From NCBI GenBank assembly GCA_028289305.1, contig JANQQO010000106.1, positions 1 to 30,493 of the forward strand: a DNA stretch of 30,493 bases, in the 5' to 3' direction. Each line of letters starts with the position of its first letter. Position 1 is the stretch's first letter. A program made the translations under genes and the position numbers. The DNA is from Rickettsiales bacterium. GTDB taxonomy: Bacteria > Pseudomonadota > Alphaproteobacteria > Rickettsiales > JANQQO01. This document shows, piece by piece, positions 16,159 through 24,492 of this stretch. The notes below the pieces were generated by a model that was not told the origin of the DNA, did not search any database, and saw nothing but the letters and a program-made list of their open reading frames with translations.

Positions 16159-16607
16159 TGGTACAACTGGCGATTAAACAATTGGAAAACGGTCAAGATT
16201 TGGCGCTGCCTTTTTATGCAACGGAGGCTGCTGCGGGTATGGATCTGCTGGCCGCGATCACAGAAGATATCACGCTTAAGCCCGGTGAACGGCAGTTGGT
16301 GCCAACCGGGTTTGCTATGGCCTTGCCAGAAGGCTATGAGGCGCAGGTCCGTCCACGCTCAGGTTTGGCGCTGAAACACGGGGTGACGGTGCTGAACACG
16401 CCTGGCACGATTGATGCAGATTACCGCGGGGAAGTGCGGGTGATTTTGGTCAATATGAGTACAGAGAATTTCGTTATCACGCGCGGTATGCGTATTGCGC
16501 AGATGGTGATTGCGCCGGTGGTGCAAGCCCATGTGCAGCCGGTGGCGGTGTTGCCGGAAACAGCGCGTGGTGATGGTGGTTTTGGTTCAACAGGAACGGA
16601 AGGATAA
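16158..16607 (+). CDS. dut: dUTP diphosphatase
   Basis: Hydrolyses dUTP to dUMP, keeping uracil out of DNA and feeding ThyX. The 149 aa from the ATG that overlaps the coaBC stop (TAATG) have all five dUTPase motifs: AAGMDLLA, RPRSGLALKHG, GTIDADYRGEV, RGMRIAQMVI, and the C-terminal arm RGDGGFGSTG. A longer frame begins at 16053 inside coaBC and is rejected, because family members start close to the VQLAIKQL segment. Confidence 0.96.
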   Translation: MVQLAIKQLENGQDLALPFYATEAAAGMDLLAAITEDITLKPGERQLVPTGFAMALPEGYEAQVRPRSGLALKHGVTVLNTPGTIDADYRGEVRVILVNMSTENFVITRGMRIAQMVIAPVVQAHVQPVAVLPETARGDGGFGSTGTEG

Positions 16608-16610
16608 GCA

Positions 16611-17060
16611 GTGGCTCAAACAATTCCTAAGAAGGCATTTACAGCGATTGAAGCAGTATTGTATGTGGCGTGCCAATCTGGCCCGCGTCCAGTGCGCAGC
16701 AAAGAAATATGTGATTATCAAGGGGTTAAGCACCGCTATTTGGAGCATATCATGCAGCGTTTGGTGCATGAAGGCGTGCTGCGTGGCGTGCGTGGTCCAC
16801 GCGGTGGGTATTTGCTGGCAAAAGATCGCCGGAAAATCAAGCTGAGCGATATATATAAAGCCATTGAGCTGATGGAGGCCAGTGTGGATCGTCAGCTGCA
16901 CTCTCCGCTGCATAAGAAGGTGATGGAGCCGCTATGGAGTGGGATACGCCGCTCGATAGTGCAGCAATTGCGGGATATGACGATTCAGGATCTGTGCGAT
17001 AATGCTACCGCCGTGGGTCTGGATGTAGCAAAAAGCAAGAAGACCGATTTTAATATATAA
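16611..17060 (+). CDS. Rrf2 family transcriptional regulator
   Basis: 149 aa from GTG at 16611. The winged helix-turn-helix of Rrf2 proteins spans about 8-85: AFTAIEAVLYVACQSG, then RSKEICDYQGVKHRYLEHIMQRL (recognition region) and the wing GVRGPRGGYLLAKDRRKIKLSDIYKAIE. The three closely spaced Cys that bind an Fe-S cluster in IscR are absent. This suggests a CymR-like regulator of cysteine metabolism, which fits cysK 48 bases downstream. The start lies three bases after the dut stop. Effector and targets are inferred from context only. Confidence 0.87.
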   Translation: MAQTIPKKAFTAIEAVLYVACQSGPRPVRSKEICDYQGVKHRYLEHIMQRLVHEGVLRGVRGPRGGYLLAKDRRKIKLSDIYKAIELMEASVDRQLHSPLHKKVMEPLWSGIRRSIVQQLRDMTIQDLCDNATAVGLDVAKSKKTDFNI

Positions 17061-17108
17061 AACAACTGATTGTATAGAATTTACTAACCATTACGAAGGG
17101 GGTTCGTT

Positions 17109-18098
17109 ATGACAGCGACGGCTGAAAAAGCGGCACAACCGCAAGTTACCTACACGACTGAAGGGCGCGGGAAGACCTATAATTCCATTATTGATACAGT
17201 CGGCGATACGCCGCTGGTCAAACTAAATCGCATTGCAGAAGAAGCTGGCTGTGTTGGCGAGGTGTATGCAAAGCTCGAGTTTTTTAACCCGCTCGCTTCG
17301 GTGAAAGATCGCTTAGCGCTGGGGATGATTGAGGCGGCAGAAGCGGAAGGTAAATTAGGGCCAGATACGGTATTGGTCGAGCCGACATCGGGTAATACCG
17401 GTATTGCGCTTGCGTTTATCTGTGCAGCGCGTGGCTATAAATTGATTCTGACCATGCCGGAAAGCATGTCGATAGAGCGGCGTAAGATGCTGAAATTCTT
17501 AGGTGCGGAGTTAGAGCTGACACCGGCGGCAAAAGGGATGCGGGGGGCCATTGAGAAAGCAGAAGAAATTCTGCAAGGCAACCCTAATGCGCTGATGTTG
17601 CAGCAATTTAAGAATCCTGCCAATCCGGCGATTCACCGGAATACGACGGCTGAAGAAATCTGGAATGACACAGAGGGTAAGGTGGACGTGTTTATTGCAG
17701 GGGTCGGCACTGGCGGTACCATAGAGGGTGTAGGCGAGGTGCTGAAGGCAAAAAAATCCGATGTAAAAATCATTGCGGTTGAGCCGGAAGACAGCCCAGT
17801 GCTCTCAGGTGGGCAGCCAGGTCCTCATAAAATTCAAGGGATTGGAGCGGGTTTTATACCTGATGTATTGGATATTGAGCTTGTCGATGAAGTGGTTACG
17901 GTGGGGAATGAAACCGCCTTTGCAACGGCGCGTAAGCTGGCTGCATTTGAGGGTATTCCTGGCGGTATTTCCTCTGGTGCGACGGTAGCAGCGGCACTCG
18001 AAGTGGCGGCACGCCCTGAGATGAAGGGGAAATGTATCGTGGTATTGCTGGCATCCTTTGCTGAGCGCTATCTTTCGACGGATTTGTTTAGCGAATAA
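17109..18098 (+). CDS. cysK: Cysteine synthase A (O-acetylserine sulfhydrylase)
   Basis: PLP enzyme making cysteine from O-acetylserine and sulfide. 329 aa. The PLP Lys is at 66 (NPLASVKDR), the substrate loop TSGNTG at 93-98, the phosphate loop GTGGT at 200-204, and the Ser facing the PLP nitrogen in GGISSGATVAA near 285. About 20 extra N-terminal residues precede NSIIDTVGDTPLVKLN. GAAGGGGGTTC before the ATG provides the ribosome site. It sits behind an Rrf2 regulator and its stop overlaps the next start by one base, so cysK and moeB are coupled. Confidence 0.95.
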   Translation: MTATAEKAAQPQVTYTTEGRGKTYNSIIDTVGDTPLVKLNRIAEEAGCVGEVYAKLEFFNPLASVKDRLALGMIEAAEAEGKLGPDTVLVEPTSGNTGIALAFICAARGYKLILTMPESMSIERRKMLKFLGAELELTPAAKGMRGAIEKAEEILQGNPNALMLQQFKNPANPAIHRNTTAEEIWNDTEGKVDVFIAGVGTGGTIEGVGEVLKAKKSDVKIIAVEPEDSPVLSGGQPGPHKIQGIGAGFIPDVLDIELVDEVVTVGNETAFATARKLAAFEGIPGGISSGATVAAALEVAARPEMKGKCIVVLLASFAERYLSTDLFSE

Positions 18099-18883
18099 TG
18101 TCCCTTTCAGATGCAGCGCGTCGGCGGTATGCGCAGCAGATTATTCTTCCAGAAATAGGCGAGGCTGGCCAGGAGCGGCTAGCTGCAGCCAAGATATTGG
18201 TGGTGGGTGCCGGTGGGCTGGGCTCGCCAGCCTTGCTATATTTGGCTGCCGCTGGTGTCGGCACGCTGGGTGTGGCTGATCATGATCAGGTCGAGCTTTC
18301 TAACCTCAATCGACAGATTATTCATGAAACGGGCGATATTGGTCGGCCAAAAACCGATAGTGTACGTGATGCTATTTATGAAATAAATCCAGAATGTAAT
18401 ATTAAAATTATAAAGCAAAAGATTAGTAATGAAAATGTCCAAGAATGCATCGCACCGTATGACTTAGTGGTGGATGGTAGCGATAATAGTGTGACGCGCT
18501 ATGCGGTACATGATGCATGTTATGCTGCGCATATTCCGCTGGTGTCTGCTGCTGTATCGGGCTTTCAGGGTCAAATATCGACGTTTAAGGCGTATTTGGG
18601 GCCGCCACATCCTTGTTATCGTTGCTTATACCCGGATGTGCCGCAGCAGGCTGGACAGGATTGTGTGAATCGCGGTATACTAGGGCCTATAGCTGGCGTG
18701 ATGGGCGCCTGGCAGGCGGCAGAGGCGATAAAGGAATTATTAAACCTTGGCGTGAGTATGTCAGGTCATCTCTCTGTTTTTAATGGATTAAATGGCGAGA
18801 TAAAAAAAATTGTGCTGCCGCGTGATCCTGCCTGTTCATTATGCCATTACGAGGAGGAAAAACATGTTCGTACTGCATCGTAA
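18098..18883 (+). CDS. moeB: MoeB/ThiF/HesA-type E1-like adenylyltransferase
   Basis: Adenylates the C-terminal Gly of a ubiquitin-like sulfur carrier (MoaD or ThiS type), activating it for sulfur transfer. 261 aa. The nucleotide-binding Rossmann motif GAGGLGSPALLYLAAAGVG is followed by DHDQVELSNLNRQI with the adenylating Arg, then DNSVTRY. The zinc site has two CxxC pairs (CYRC and CSLC). No rhodanese domain follows. Coupling to cysK (one-base overlap) suggests use of cysteine-derived sulfur. Whether the partner is MoaD, ThiS or a CysO-like protein cannot be told here. Confidence 0.88.
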   Translation: MSLSDAARRRYAQQIILPEIGEAGQERLAAAKILVVGAGGLGSPALLYLAAAGVGTLGVADHDQVELSNLNRQIIHETGDIGRPKTDSVRDAIYEINPECNIKIIKQKISNENVQECIAPYDLVVDGSDNSVTRYAVHDACYAAHIPLVSAAVSGFQGQISTFKAYLGPPHPCYRCLYPDVPQQAGQDCVNRGILGPIAGVMGAWQAAEAIKELLNLGVSMSGHLSVFNGLNGEIKKIVLPRDPACSLCHYEEEKHVRTAS

Positions 18884-19286
18884 TTATGGATATGGCATCT
18901 GCCTGTTGGCGCTATGCCTGTTGGGTATGCCACAACTTGCTGTGGGGCAAACGCTGATGGATTTGGGGATTACCAATAGCATACGCGGAAATCTCACGGG
19001 AAACACCTTAGAACAAGGCAAGCAAATGAAAGAAAACGCCAAGCGCCTACAGCAAAAGCGGCGCAAGAATATGCGTGATGTGGAGAATATGCAGAATAGG
19101 ACGAAAACGCGGCTGCATGCCATGGATGCGGATAGTGATGGAAAAATCACGCTGGAGGAAATGAAAAAATACAAAGCCAGCAAGGGTGGTAGGTTTGACC
19201 ATAGAAAAGCTGCCCAGCATTTCTCCAAGCTTGATAAAAATGGCGATGGGTTTTTGAGCGCTGCTGAGATAAAAGCGGCGAAGTAA
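18864..19286 (+). CDS. Secreted EF-hand protein
   Basis: 140 aa from ATG at 18864, chosen because GAGGAGG lies 8-14 bases upstream and a signal peptide begins there (MFVLHRNYGYGICLLALCLL, then PQLAVGQ). The start overlaps the end of moeB by 20 bases. The mature part has a basic helical stretch (about 50-75) and two EF-hand loops, DADSDGKITLEEM and DKNGDGFLSAAEI, with the acidic positions needed to bind calcium. It is probably exported to the periplasm. The role is unknown, and co-location with moeB may reflect transcription only. Confidence 0.82.
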   Translation: MFVLHRNYGYGICLLALCLLGMPQLAVGQTLMDLGITNSIRGNLTGNTLEQGKQMKENAKRLQQKRRKNMRDVENMQNRTKTRLHAMDADSDGKITLEEMKKYKASKGGRFDHRKAAQHFSKLDKNGDGFLSAAEIKAAK

Positions 19287-19359
19287 CCGGCTGTGCGAGC
19301 AGAATAGCGCTCTGTTTACCCCCTTCTTGCCTCCTTCCTGGTGCTTCCAAGAAATTCGC

Positions 19360-19387
19360 TTGCACCTTTTATGGTTTCTTGTATAAC
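19360..19387 (+). promoter_or_regulatory. Promoter of tRNA-Glu
   Basis: TTGCAC (19360-19365), 16 bases and TATAAC (19382-19387) lie 33 bases ahead of the mature tRNA 5' end. This matches a strong stable-RNA promoter. Confidence 0.6.
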
Positions 19388-19420
19388 AGCCGCTCTGGCA
19401 GGTTTATGCTGCTTCTGTAA

Positions 19421-19495
19421 GGCCCCTTCGTCTAGCGGTTAGGACGCCACCCTTTCACGGTGGAAACACGGGTTCGATTCCCGTAGGGGTCACCA
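19421..19495 (+). tRNA. tRNA-Glu (anticodon TTC)
   Basis: 75 bases with encoded CCA. The acceptor stem GGCCCCT pairs with AGGGGTC (one G-U). The anticodon stem CCACC/GGTGG encloses CTTTCAC, giving anticodon TTC. The T arm is CGGGTTCGATTCCCG. The 3' end of the gene is repeated at 24640-24660, so this tRNA probably served as an integration site. Confidence 0.97.
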
Positions 19496-19499
19496 TTCC
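19479..19499 (+). repeat. Left copy of att-like direct repeat (tRNA-Glu 3' end)
   Basis: The last 17 bases of the tRNA plus four flanking bases (TTCC) recur at 24640-24660 with 20 of 21 identical. The recurrence of a tRNA 3' end about 5.1 kb downstream is the classic trace of site-specific integration. Confidence 0.7.
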
Positions 19500-19822
19500 T
19501 ACGCTAGGGTTTCAGGCGACAAGTTAAGGTTATTTTTCAGCCAGATATCTAGGCAGCTCCTTTGTGATGTTTGTTCACAAGGTGCAATTACATCGACCAC
19601 TTTCCTGAAAAAGGCACTTCCGGACTAACACGCTGTCAAGTACGGTGAAAAATATACGGTGGGGTAAATTCCACCAGGGGTGGAAATTTGAAAGCCTCTT
19701 CCAGACAGTGGAAGGGGCTTTTTTGTTGTCTGAAATAAAAGCAATACCAAATTGACACAACCTGTGCTTTGTGCAACCTTAAATCATCACAATTTTTAGT
19801 TGCGTATATCAGGGGTGTGACA
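19496..19822. other. Non-coding stretch after tRNA-Glu
   Basis: About 327 bases with no convincing gene. It contains a bulged inverted repeat at 19558-19582 (CCTTTGTGA and TCACAAGG), a nested repeat of CCACC/GGTGG units around 19660-19685, the terminator at 19691-19724, and a perfect TTGACA at 19752-19757 without a clear -10. A 61-codon minus-strand frame here has no supporting signal. Confidence 0.5.
19691..19724 (+). terminator. Rho-independent terminator
   Basis: AAAGCCTCTTCCA (19691-19703) pairs with TGGAAGGGGCTTT (19709-19721), 13 pairs with one G-U and a five-base loop. A T-rich tail follows. There is no protein gene directly upstream; it could end the tRNA-Glu transcript or an unannotated small RNA. 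Confidence 0.7.
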
Positions 19823-20581
19823 TTGGCAAAATCTGGCGGGTATATTATCTATAAAGGGCCTTCTCTCTTGGATGGCAAGCCTATTGTTGTTATTGCGGTT
19901 ACTAGTTCTCTGAACAAAAAAACAGGCAATATGATCCAAACGTATATTCTGCGATCAGATATTGATCCGGTGGTGGCTAATAAAACCGGGGAGGATTATT
20001 CCATTTGCGGCAACTGCCCGCTTAAGGGAAAGCCAACCCGCGATCCAAATCGAAAAACAGCAAAATATCGCGGGTGTTATGTTATCGTTTGGCGAGATCC
20101 CTATAGTGTTTGGAGGGCTTTTAAAAATAACCGATATACAGAGATCGAAGGCCACATCATGCTACGCCAATTAGGTCAGGGCAGAAAGGTGCGGCTTGGC
20201 TCCTACGGAGATCCGGCAGCGGTACCTTCTTATATCTGGGAAAGTTTGATCTCAGAAGCCACGCTCTACAATGCCTATAGCCATCAATCCGGCATTAAAG
20301 CTGCTGATTTCCGGCCGGATATGTATATGTATTCGGCCGATTCAGAGGAGGAAGCGCGCGCTGCCTGGGCGAAGGGCATGCGCACTTTTCGTACGCTGAA
20401 TGACGTAGCGGAGATCATTGAAGACCAGGAAGTGATCTGCCCGGGTTCAAAGGAAGGTGGTAGGGTCACTACCTGCGCCAATTGTGGCCTCTGCGGCGGC
20501 TCTTCCGTTTCTGCCAAAAACATTGCCATGGTGATGCATGGCTCAACGAAGAAATATGTTGGTGAAGCCCGTAACGGCTAG
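19823..20581 (+). CDS. Phage-type cysteine-rich protein of unknown function
   Basis: From TTG at 19823 (AGGGG seven bases upstream) it is 252 aa. A frame start at 19769 adds 18 residues without a ribosome site. The N-terminus GGYIIYKGPSLLDGKPIVVI is typical of a family I know from phages and mobile elements, possibly the one called DUF7227, but I cannot confirm the name. Cys clusters ICGNCPLKG, GCYV and a C-terminal set (CPGSKEGGRVTTCANCGLC) look like a metal or Fe-S site. The middle has RLGSYGDPAAVP. Its stop overlaps the stop of the converging alkB by four bases. It lies in the segment bounded by tRNA-Glu repeats, which fits acquired DNA. Confidence 0.7.
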   Translation: MAKSGGYIIYKGPSLLDGKPIVVIAVTSSLNKKTGNMIQTYILRSDIDPVVANKTGEDYSICGNCPLKGKPTRDPNRKTAKYRGCYVIVWRDPYSVWRAFKNNRYTEIEGHIMLRQLGQGRKVRLGSYGDPAAVPSYIWESLISEATLYNAYSHQSGIKAADFRPDMYMYSADSEEEARAAWAKGMRTFRTLNDVAEIIEDQEVICPGSKEGGRVTTCANCGLCGGSSVSAKNIAMVMHGSTKKYVGEARNG

Positions 20582-21231
20582 AGTGCCTTCCTGAATGTCA
20601 AATTAATGCGCTGATTGCCCAGCAATGGGCGATGGCTGTTTTTTAGAGGGGCGATGCCATGATAGGCCAAACGTGATTCGCCGCCGAAAACAAAAACATC
20701 GCCATGATGCAATGGGATCTTTTTGGTTTTATCGGTACGTTTTTCGCCACCGAACAAGAAAGTTGCTGGTATTCCGAGCGAAATGGAAACTATTGGATGG
20801 CTGAAATCTTTTTCATCACTATCACGGTGTAGTGAAAGCTTAGTGCCTGGCTCATAGCGGTTGATAATGCAGACATCTGGAGCAAAATTTTGATAGCCAG
20901 CTTGTGCTGCAGCCTGGCTAGCAATGGTTGAAAGTGTGGCCGGCATAGATGGCCATGGATTATTGGTTTCTGGGTCATGCGTTTCATAACGATACCCGGA
21001 TCGATCAGATACCCAGCCCACCACACCGCAGCTGGTTACGCTGATAGACATATAACGTCCATTGGGCGTGAGCATACGCCGAAAGGGTGAGGCAGATTCA
21101 ACCCGTTTTATTGCCGCCAGTATTTCGGCGTCATTTTCTAGCGCATATCCTTCTAGCAAAACAGCGCCAGGCGCGATCTGAATGCGCGCATCAATTTCGG
21201 TGAACAGATTGTGATTCATAACAACATTCAT
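20578..21231 (-). CDS. alkB: Alpha-ketoglutarate-dependent dioxygenase AlkB
   Basis: Fe(II)/2-oxoglutarate enzyme that removes methyl groups from 1-methyladenine and 3-methylcytosine in DNA or RNA. 217 aa, normal length. The metal ligands are His135 and Asp137 (SLHRDSDE) and His191 (RLAYHGIAP). The 2-oxoglutarate Arg is in RINLTFR (208-214). The substrate loop has SVTSCGVVGWVSDRSGYRYE. ATG at 21231 is used; a second ATG lies four codons in. It is divergent from the small gene at 21258 with only 26 bases between, and converges on the Cys-rich phage-type gene. Confidence 0.92.
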   Translation of the reverse strand: MNVVMNHNLFTEIDARIQIAPGAVLLEGYALENDAEILAAIKRVESASPFRRMLTPNGRYMSISVTSCGVVGWVSDRSGYRYETHDPETNNPWPSMPATLSTIASQAAAQAGYQNFAPDVCIINRYEPGTKLSLHRDSDEKDFSHPIVSISLGIPATFLFGGEKRTDKTKKIPLHHGDVFVFGGESRLAYHGIAPLKNSHRPLLGNQRINLTFRKAL

Positions 21232-21257
21232 AACCCATCACTAACTGGAGGTAAACT

Positions 21258-21617
21258 ATGACCGAAGAAATAAACACAAATCTGATTGCTGAGCTTAAGG
21301 AAGAGCTTGGTTGTCAGATCGAAATTACCGAGGGTGAGCAGGCTTTTAAAATTACCAAGGGTAAGGCGTTGATCAAGAAAATCGTCAATGATGCGTTGTC
21401 TGGAGACAAAACGATGATTGGCAGCGTGCTCAAGCTGGCCGAGAAGATTGATGGTGAAGAAGAAAACCAACGCCTAAAAACTCAAAAAGAAGATCCTATC
21501 TCCGGCGAAGATTGGGAATCTATTTTGAAATTCTATATCCAGAACAAAGAAGCCGTAGATGAAAAAATAGAAAAGGCGCGGAAGGAAAAGTTTAGTCAGT
21601 TTGACTTCATCTCGTGA
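21258..21617 (+). CDS. DUF5681-like small protein
   Basis: 119 aa, acidic and Lys-rich, with a strong ribosome site (TGGAGG) eight bases before the ATG. The segment IEITEGEQAFKITKGKALIKKIVNDALSGDKTMI (about 22-55, quoted only in part in motifs: KITKGKAL and NDALSGD) resembles the second half of DUF5681. That domain is frequent in phage and mobile-element neighbourhoods, sometimes near terminase genes. The rest is predicted helical. The function is unknown, and the family match is from memory of the motif order. Confidence 0.6.
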   Translation: MTEEINTNLIAELKEELGCQIEITEGEQAFKITKGKALIKKIVNDALSGDKTMIGSVLKLAEKIDGEEENQRLKTQKEDPISGEDWESILKFYIQNKEAVDEKIEKARKEKFSQFDFIS

Positions 21618-21681
21618 GAGCTTCCTTACGGGTAACGTGGAGCTGTGGGTTGGGGGCTAAGGGGCGCGCTTCCGCCGACCA

Positions 21682-23136
21682 TCAAGTGCCACAAAACGTT
21701 TGGTAGACACGCTCCTCTGGCGTTGGTGGTTGTTGAAACTCCGCATCTTCCGGATTCTCTTGATAAGGATTTGCAATCACCTCCAACAATTTATGTAGCT
21801 TGCTGAAATCACGCTGTTCTTCTGCTGCAGACAAGGCTTCCTCCACTTTGTGATTGCGCGGTATAACGGCAGGATTTGTAGCGTGCATCAGGCGTAAAGA
21901 AGACTCAAGCGGCGTATTATTTTTCTTAATTCGATTCTGCCAGCGCTGCCACCAGTCTTGAAATTCTTCCGTCTCGAAATATTCCCCTTCCGGCGTTGTT
22001 TTGCAAATAAGTGCACGGAATGTATTGGTATAATCCATATGGTGGCGCTGCATCCATTGTAGTAACTCGCCAATGAGCTGCTCGTCTTCTTTTTCTTTTC
22101 CAAACAGCCCTAATTTGCTGCGCATCATGGCCAGCCATGCGTGCTGGAATGATGTGTTAAATGACTGAATCACATCCTCAACTAGGGCAACAGATTGCTC
22201 GATATCTTCATGCAGCAAGGGTAACAAGGCTTCGGCAAAGCGTGCCAGATTCCATTGCGCTATATGTGGTTGATTGGCGTAGGCATAGCGCCCCATCTGG
22301 TCGATAGAGCTGAATACGGTTTGCGGGTCATAGGTATCCATGAAGGCACAGGGTCCATAATCAATGGTCTCGCCGGAGATCGTCATGTTATCCGTGTTCA
22401 TCACTCCATGGATAAAACTAACCCGTAACCAGTCTACAATAAGCGCAATCTGGCGTTCCATCATGGCTTTAATCAAATCGAGGTAGGGCTGTTTAGATGC
22501 TTTTAGGTCAGGGTAATGGCGTTCAATCGCGTAATCGACAAGCTGTTTCAGGCCTTCAGTATCCTTCTGTGCAGCCAAATATTCGAAGGTGCCTACACGA
22601 AGATGACTGGAAGCAACACGCGTAAGAATCGCTCCTTGCAAGATGGTCTCACGGTAGACAGGTTCACCCGTTGTCACCACGGCAAGACTGCGCGTGGTTG
22701 GAATGTTCAGCGCGTGCATTGCTTCGCTGATAATATATTCCCGCAGCATCGGTCCTAGTGCTGCCCGCCCATCGCCACGCCTGCCATATGGGGTTTTCCC
22801 AGAACCTTTGAGCTGGATATCTACCCGTTTACCGTCTGGAGCGATATGTTCCCCAATCAAATGTGCACGCCCATCACCCAGTATGGTGAAATGGCCGAAC
22901 TGATGCCCTGCATAGGCTTGTGCTATGGGCTCTGCTCCATCAGGTAGTACATTGCCAGAAAAAAACGCTGCCAATTCATCGTCGGAATAGTTATTGAGAT
23001 GTAGTCCCAGCGCATCAGCTAAAGCATGATTCACAATGACAAGTTTCGGGTTTTCAACAGGAATTGGATCCATGCGTGTGTAGAAATGCTCCGGCAGCTG
23101 GGCGTAGCTATTATCAAATGTCCAATTTATGCTCAT
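21682..23136 (-). CDS. selO: Protein adenylyltransferase SelO (YdiU family)
   Basis: Pseudokinase-fold enzyme that transfers AMP from ATP to Ser, Thr or Tyr of target proteins, linked to redox stress. 484 aa. The motifs are AYAGHQFGHFTILGDGRAHLIGE-type start (FGHFTILGDGRA), QLKGSGKTPYGRRGDGRAALG in the nucleotide loop, NTDNM and DYGPCAFMD in the active site, and WNLARFAEALLPL. It ends in CGT, with Cys at the place where many relatives have selenocysteine. Its start lies 25 bases from a Zur-like palindrome, and a promoter for it overlaps that palindrome. Confidence 0.93.
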   Translation of the reverse strand: MSINWTFDNSYAQLPEHFYTRMDPIPVENPKLVIVNHALADALGLHLNNYSDDELAAFFSGNVLPDGAEPIAQAYAGHQFGHFTILGDGRAHLIGEHIAPDGKRVDIQLKGSGKTPYGRRGDGRAALGPMLREYIISEAMHALNIPTTRSLAVVTTGEPVYRETILQGAILTRVASSHLRVGTFEYLAAQKDTEGLKQLVDYAIERHYPDLKASKQPYLDLIKAMMERQIALIVDWLRVSFIHGVMNTDNMTISGETIDYGPCAFMDTYDPQTVFSSIDQMGRYAYANQPHIAQWNLARFAEALLPLLHEDIEQSVALVEDVIQSFNTSFQHAWLAMMRSKLGLFGKEKEDEQLIGELLQWMQRHHMDYTNTFRALICKTTPEGEYFETEEFQDWWQRWQNRIKKNNTPLESSLRLMHATNPAVIPRNHKVEEALSAAEEQRDFSKLHKLLEVIANPYQENPEDAEFQQPPTPEERVYQTFCGT

Positions 23137-23160
23137 TTCTACTCGCTAAAAATGAAAAAC

Positions 23161-23173
23161 GTTATATTGTAAC
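23161..23173. promoter_or_regulatory. Zur-like operator between selO and the COG0523 GTPase gene
   Basis: GTTATATTGTAAC is a 6-1-6 palindrome with one mismatch and matches the core of proteobacterial Zur boxes (GTTATA-N-TATAAC). The downstream gene on the plus strand belongs to the zinc-linked COG0523 group, which is often Zur-controlled. Confidence 0.6.
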
Positions 23174-23190
23174 ATGACAGATGCGCTCAA
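23161..23190 (-). promoter_or_regulatory. Candidate promoter of selO
   Basis: On the minus strand TTGAGC (23190-23185), an 18-base spacer and TATAAC (23166-23161) lie 25 bases ahead of the selO start. The -10 is half of the Zur-like palindrome, so binding there would block selO too. Confidence 0.5.
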
Positions 23191-23217
23191 TAGAAGCATA
23201 TTCAAAAGGCTAATACC

Positions 23218-24444
23218 ATGGAATCACACAATTCAGAACGTTTACCTGTAACCGTGTTATCGGGGTTTTTAGGTGCTGGAAAAACCACCCTCTTGAACAC
23301 GGTGCTAAATAATCGTGAGGGTAAGCGTGTAGCTGTCATCGTCAATGATATGAGCGAGGTGAATATCGATGCAACATTGGTGCGTGATGGTGGTGCTAAC
23401 CTAAGCCGTACAGAAGAGAAATTGGTGGAAATGACCAATGGCTGCATCTGCTGTACTTTAAGAGAAGATTTACTCAAAGAAGTACGAGCATTGGCTGAAG
23501 ATGGGCGGTTTGATTATCTGCTCATTGAATCTACGGGCATTTCCGAGCCGATGCCGGTTGCAGCCACCTTTGACTTTCGTGATGAATATGGCGAGAGCCT
23601 GTCCGATGTAGCGGAGCTTGATACAATGGTCACCGTTGTCGATGCGGCAAACCTACTTGCTGATTATAGCTCAGTGGATTTTTTAAAAGATCGCGGTGAA
23701 TCGCTAGGTGAGGAAGATGAGCGTACACTCGTTGATCTGTTGGTCGATCAAATGGAATTTGCCAATATTATTGTAATTAATAAATGCGATTTGGTTTCAA
23801 AAGATCAGCTAGATCTTGTAACAAAAATTGTGAAAGCGCAGAACCCTGAAGCAAGAATCATCTACACCGATCATGGTAAAGTAGCACTTAAAGACATCAT
23901 GGGAACCGGTCTGTTTGATTTTGAAAAAGCTGAAACCATGGCTGGTTGGTATCAAGAGTTGATGGGTGAGCATACGCCGGAAACAGAGGAATATGGCATT
24001 ACCAGTTTTGTCTATCGCTCAAAGAAACCGCTTCACCCACAGCGGTTTTATGAATTTACGCAAGAGTCACATCCCGGTGTGATTCGTGCCAAGGGCTTTT
24101 TCTGGCTGGCAAGCCGTATGCATTGGGTGGGAGAACTGGCCATTGCCGGAGCGTTGCTGCGCCATCAGGCCGCTGGAAGGTGGTGGGCGAACATTCCACA
24201 GGATCGTTGGCCACAGGATAATAAGTGGCGTGAAATGATAGAGGAAATCTGGAGTGAGCCCTTTGGCGATCGTAGGCAGGAAATGGTCTTTATCGGCACA
24301 GGCATGGATAAAGATGCCTTATGTCGCAAATTGGACAACTGCTTGCTTACAGATGAAGAAATGCAATCTGACTGGAAAAGTTGGAAAAATTTACCTGATC
24401 CATTTCCCGAATGGCGTATAGAGCAGCTTCAAAACGCTGGCTAA
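23218..24444 (+). CDS. COG0523 GTPase (CobW/ZNG1-type metallochaperone)
   Basis: 408 aa. The Walker A is GFLGAGKTTLLN (16-27). The metal-binding CxCC is CICC at 76-79, within EMTNGCICCTLREDLL. VINKCDLV is the guanine specificity motif, and the C-terminal CobW_C domain spans about 270-385 (VYRSKKPLHPQRFYEF onward). The family uses GTP hydrolysis to hand metal, mostly zinc, to client enzymes. The Zur-like site upstream supports a zinc role over cobalamin, and no cobalamin genes are near. Length fits the larger ZNG1/YjiA relatives. It is the last gene before the right-hand tRNA repeat. Confidence 0.88.
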   Translation: MESHNSERLPVTVLSGFLGAGKTTLLNTVLNNREGKRVAVIVNDMSEVNIDATLVRDGGANLSRTEEKLVEMTNGCICCTLREDLLKEVRALAEDGRFDYLLIESTGISEPMPVAATFDFRDEYGESLSDVAELDTMVTVVDAANLLADYSSVDFLKDRGESLGEEDERTLVDLLVDQMEFANIIVINKCDLVSKDQLDLVTKIVKAQNPEARIIYTDHGKVALKDIMGTGLFDFEKAETMAGWYQELMGEHTPETEEYGITSFVYRSKKPLHPQRFYEFTQESHPGVIRAKGFFWLASRMHWVGELAIAGALLRHQAAGRWWANIPQDRWPQDNKWREMIEEIWSEPFGDRRQEMVFIGTGMDKDALCRKLDNCLLTDEEMQSDWKSWKNLPDPFPEWRIEQLQNAG

Positions 24445-24492
24445 AGAATGCTACAGAGAATTTGATTAAGTGTTGTGCTAAAAAAATAAAAC

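Noticed and set aside
19575..19760. 61-codon minus-strand frame
   Set aside because: No ribosome site, no recognisable sequence, and it runs across a clear terminator hairpin.
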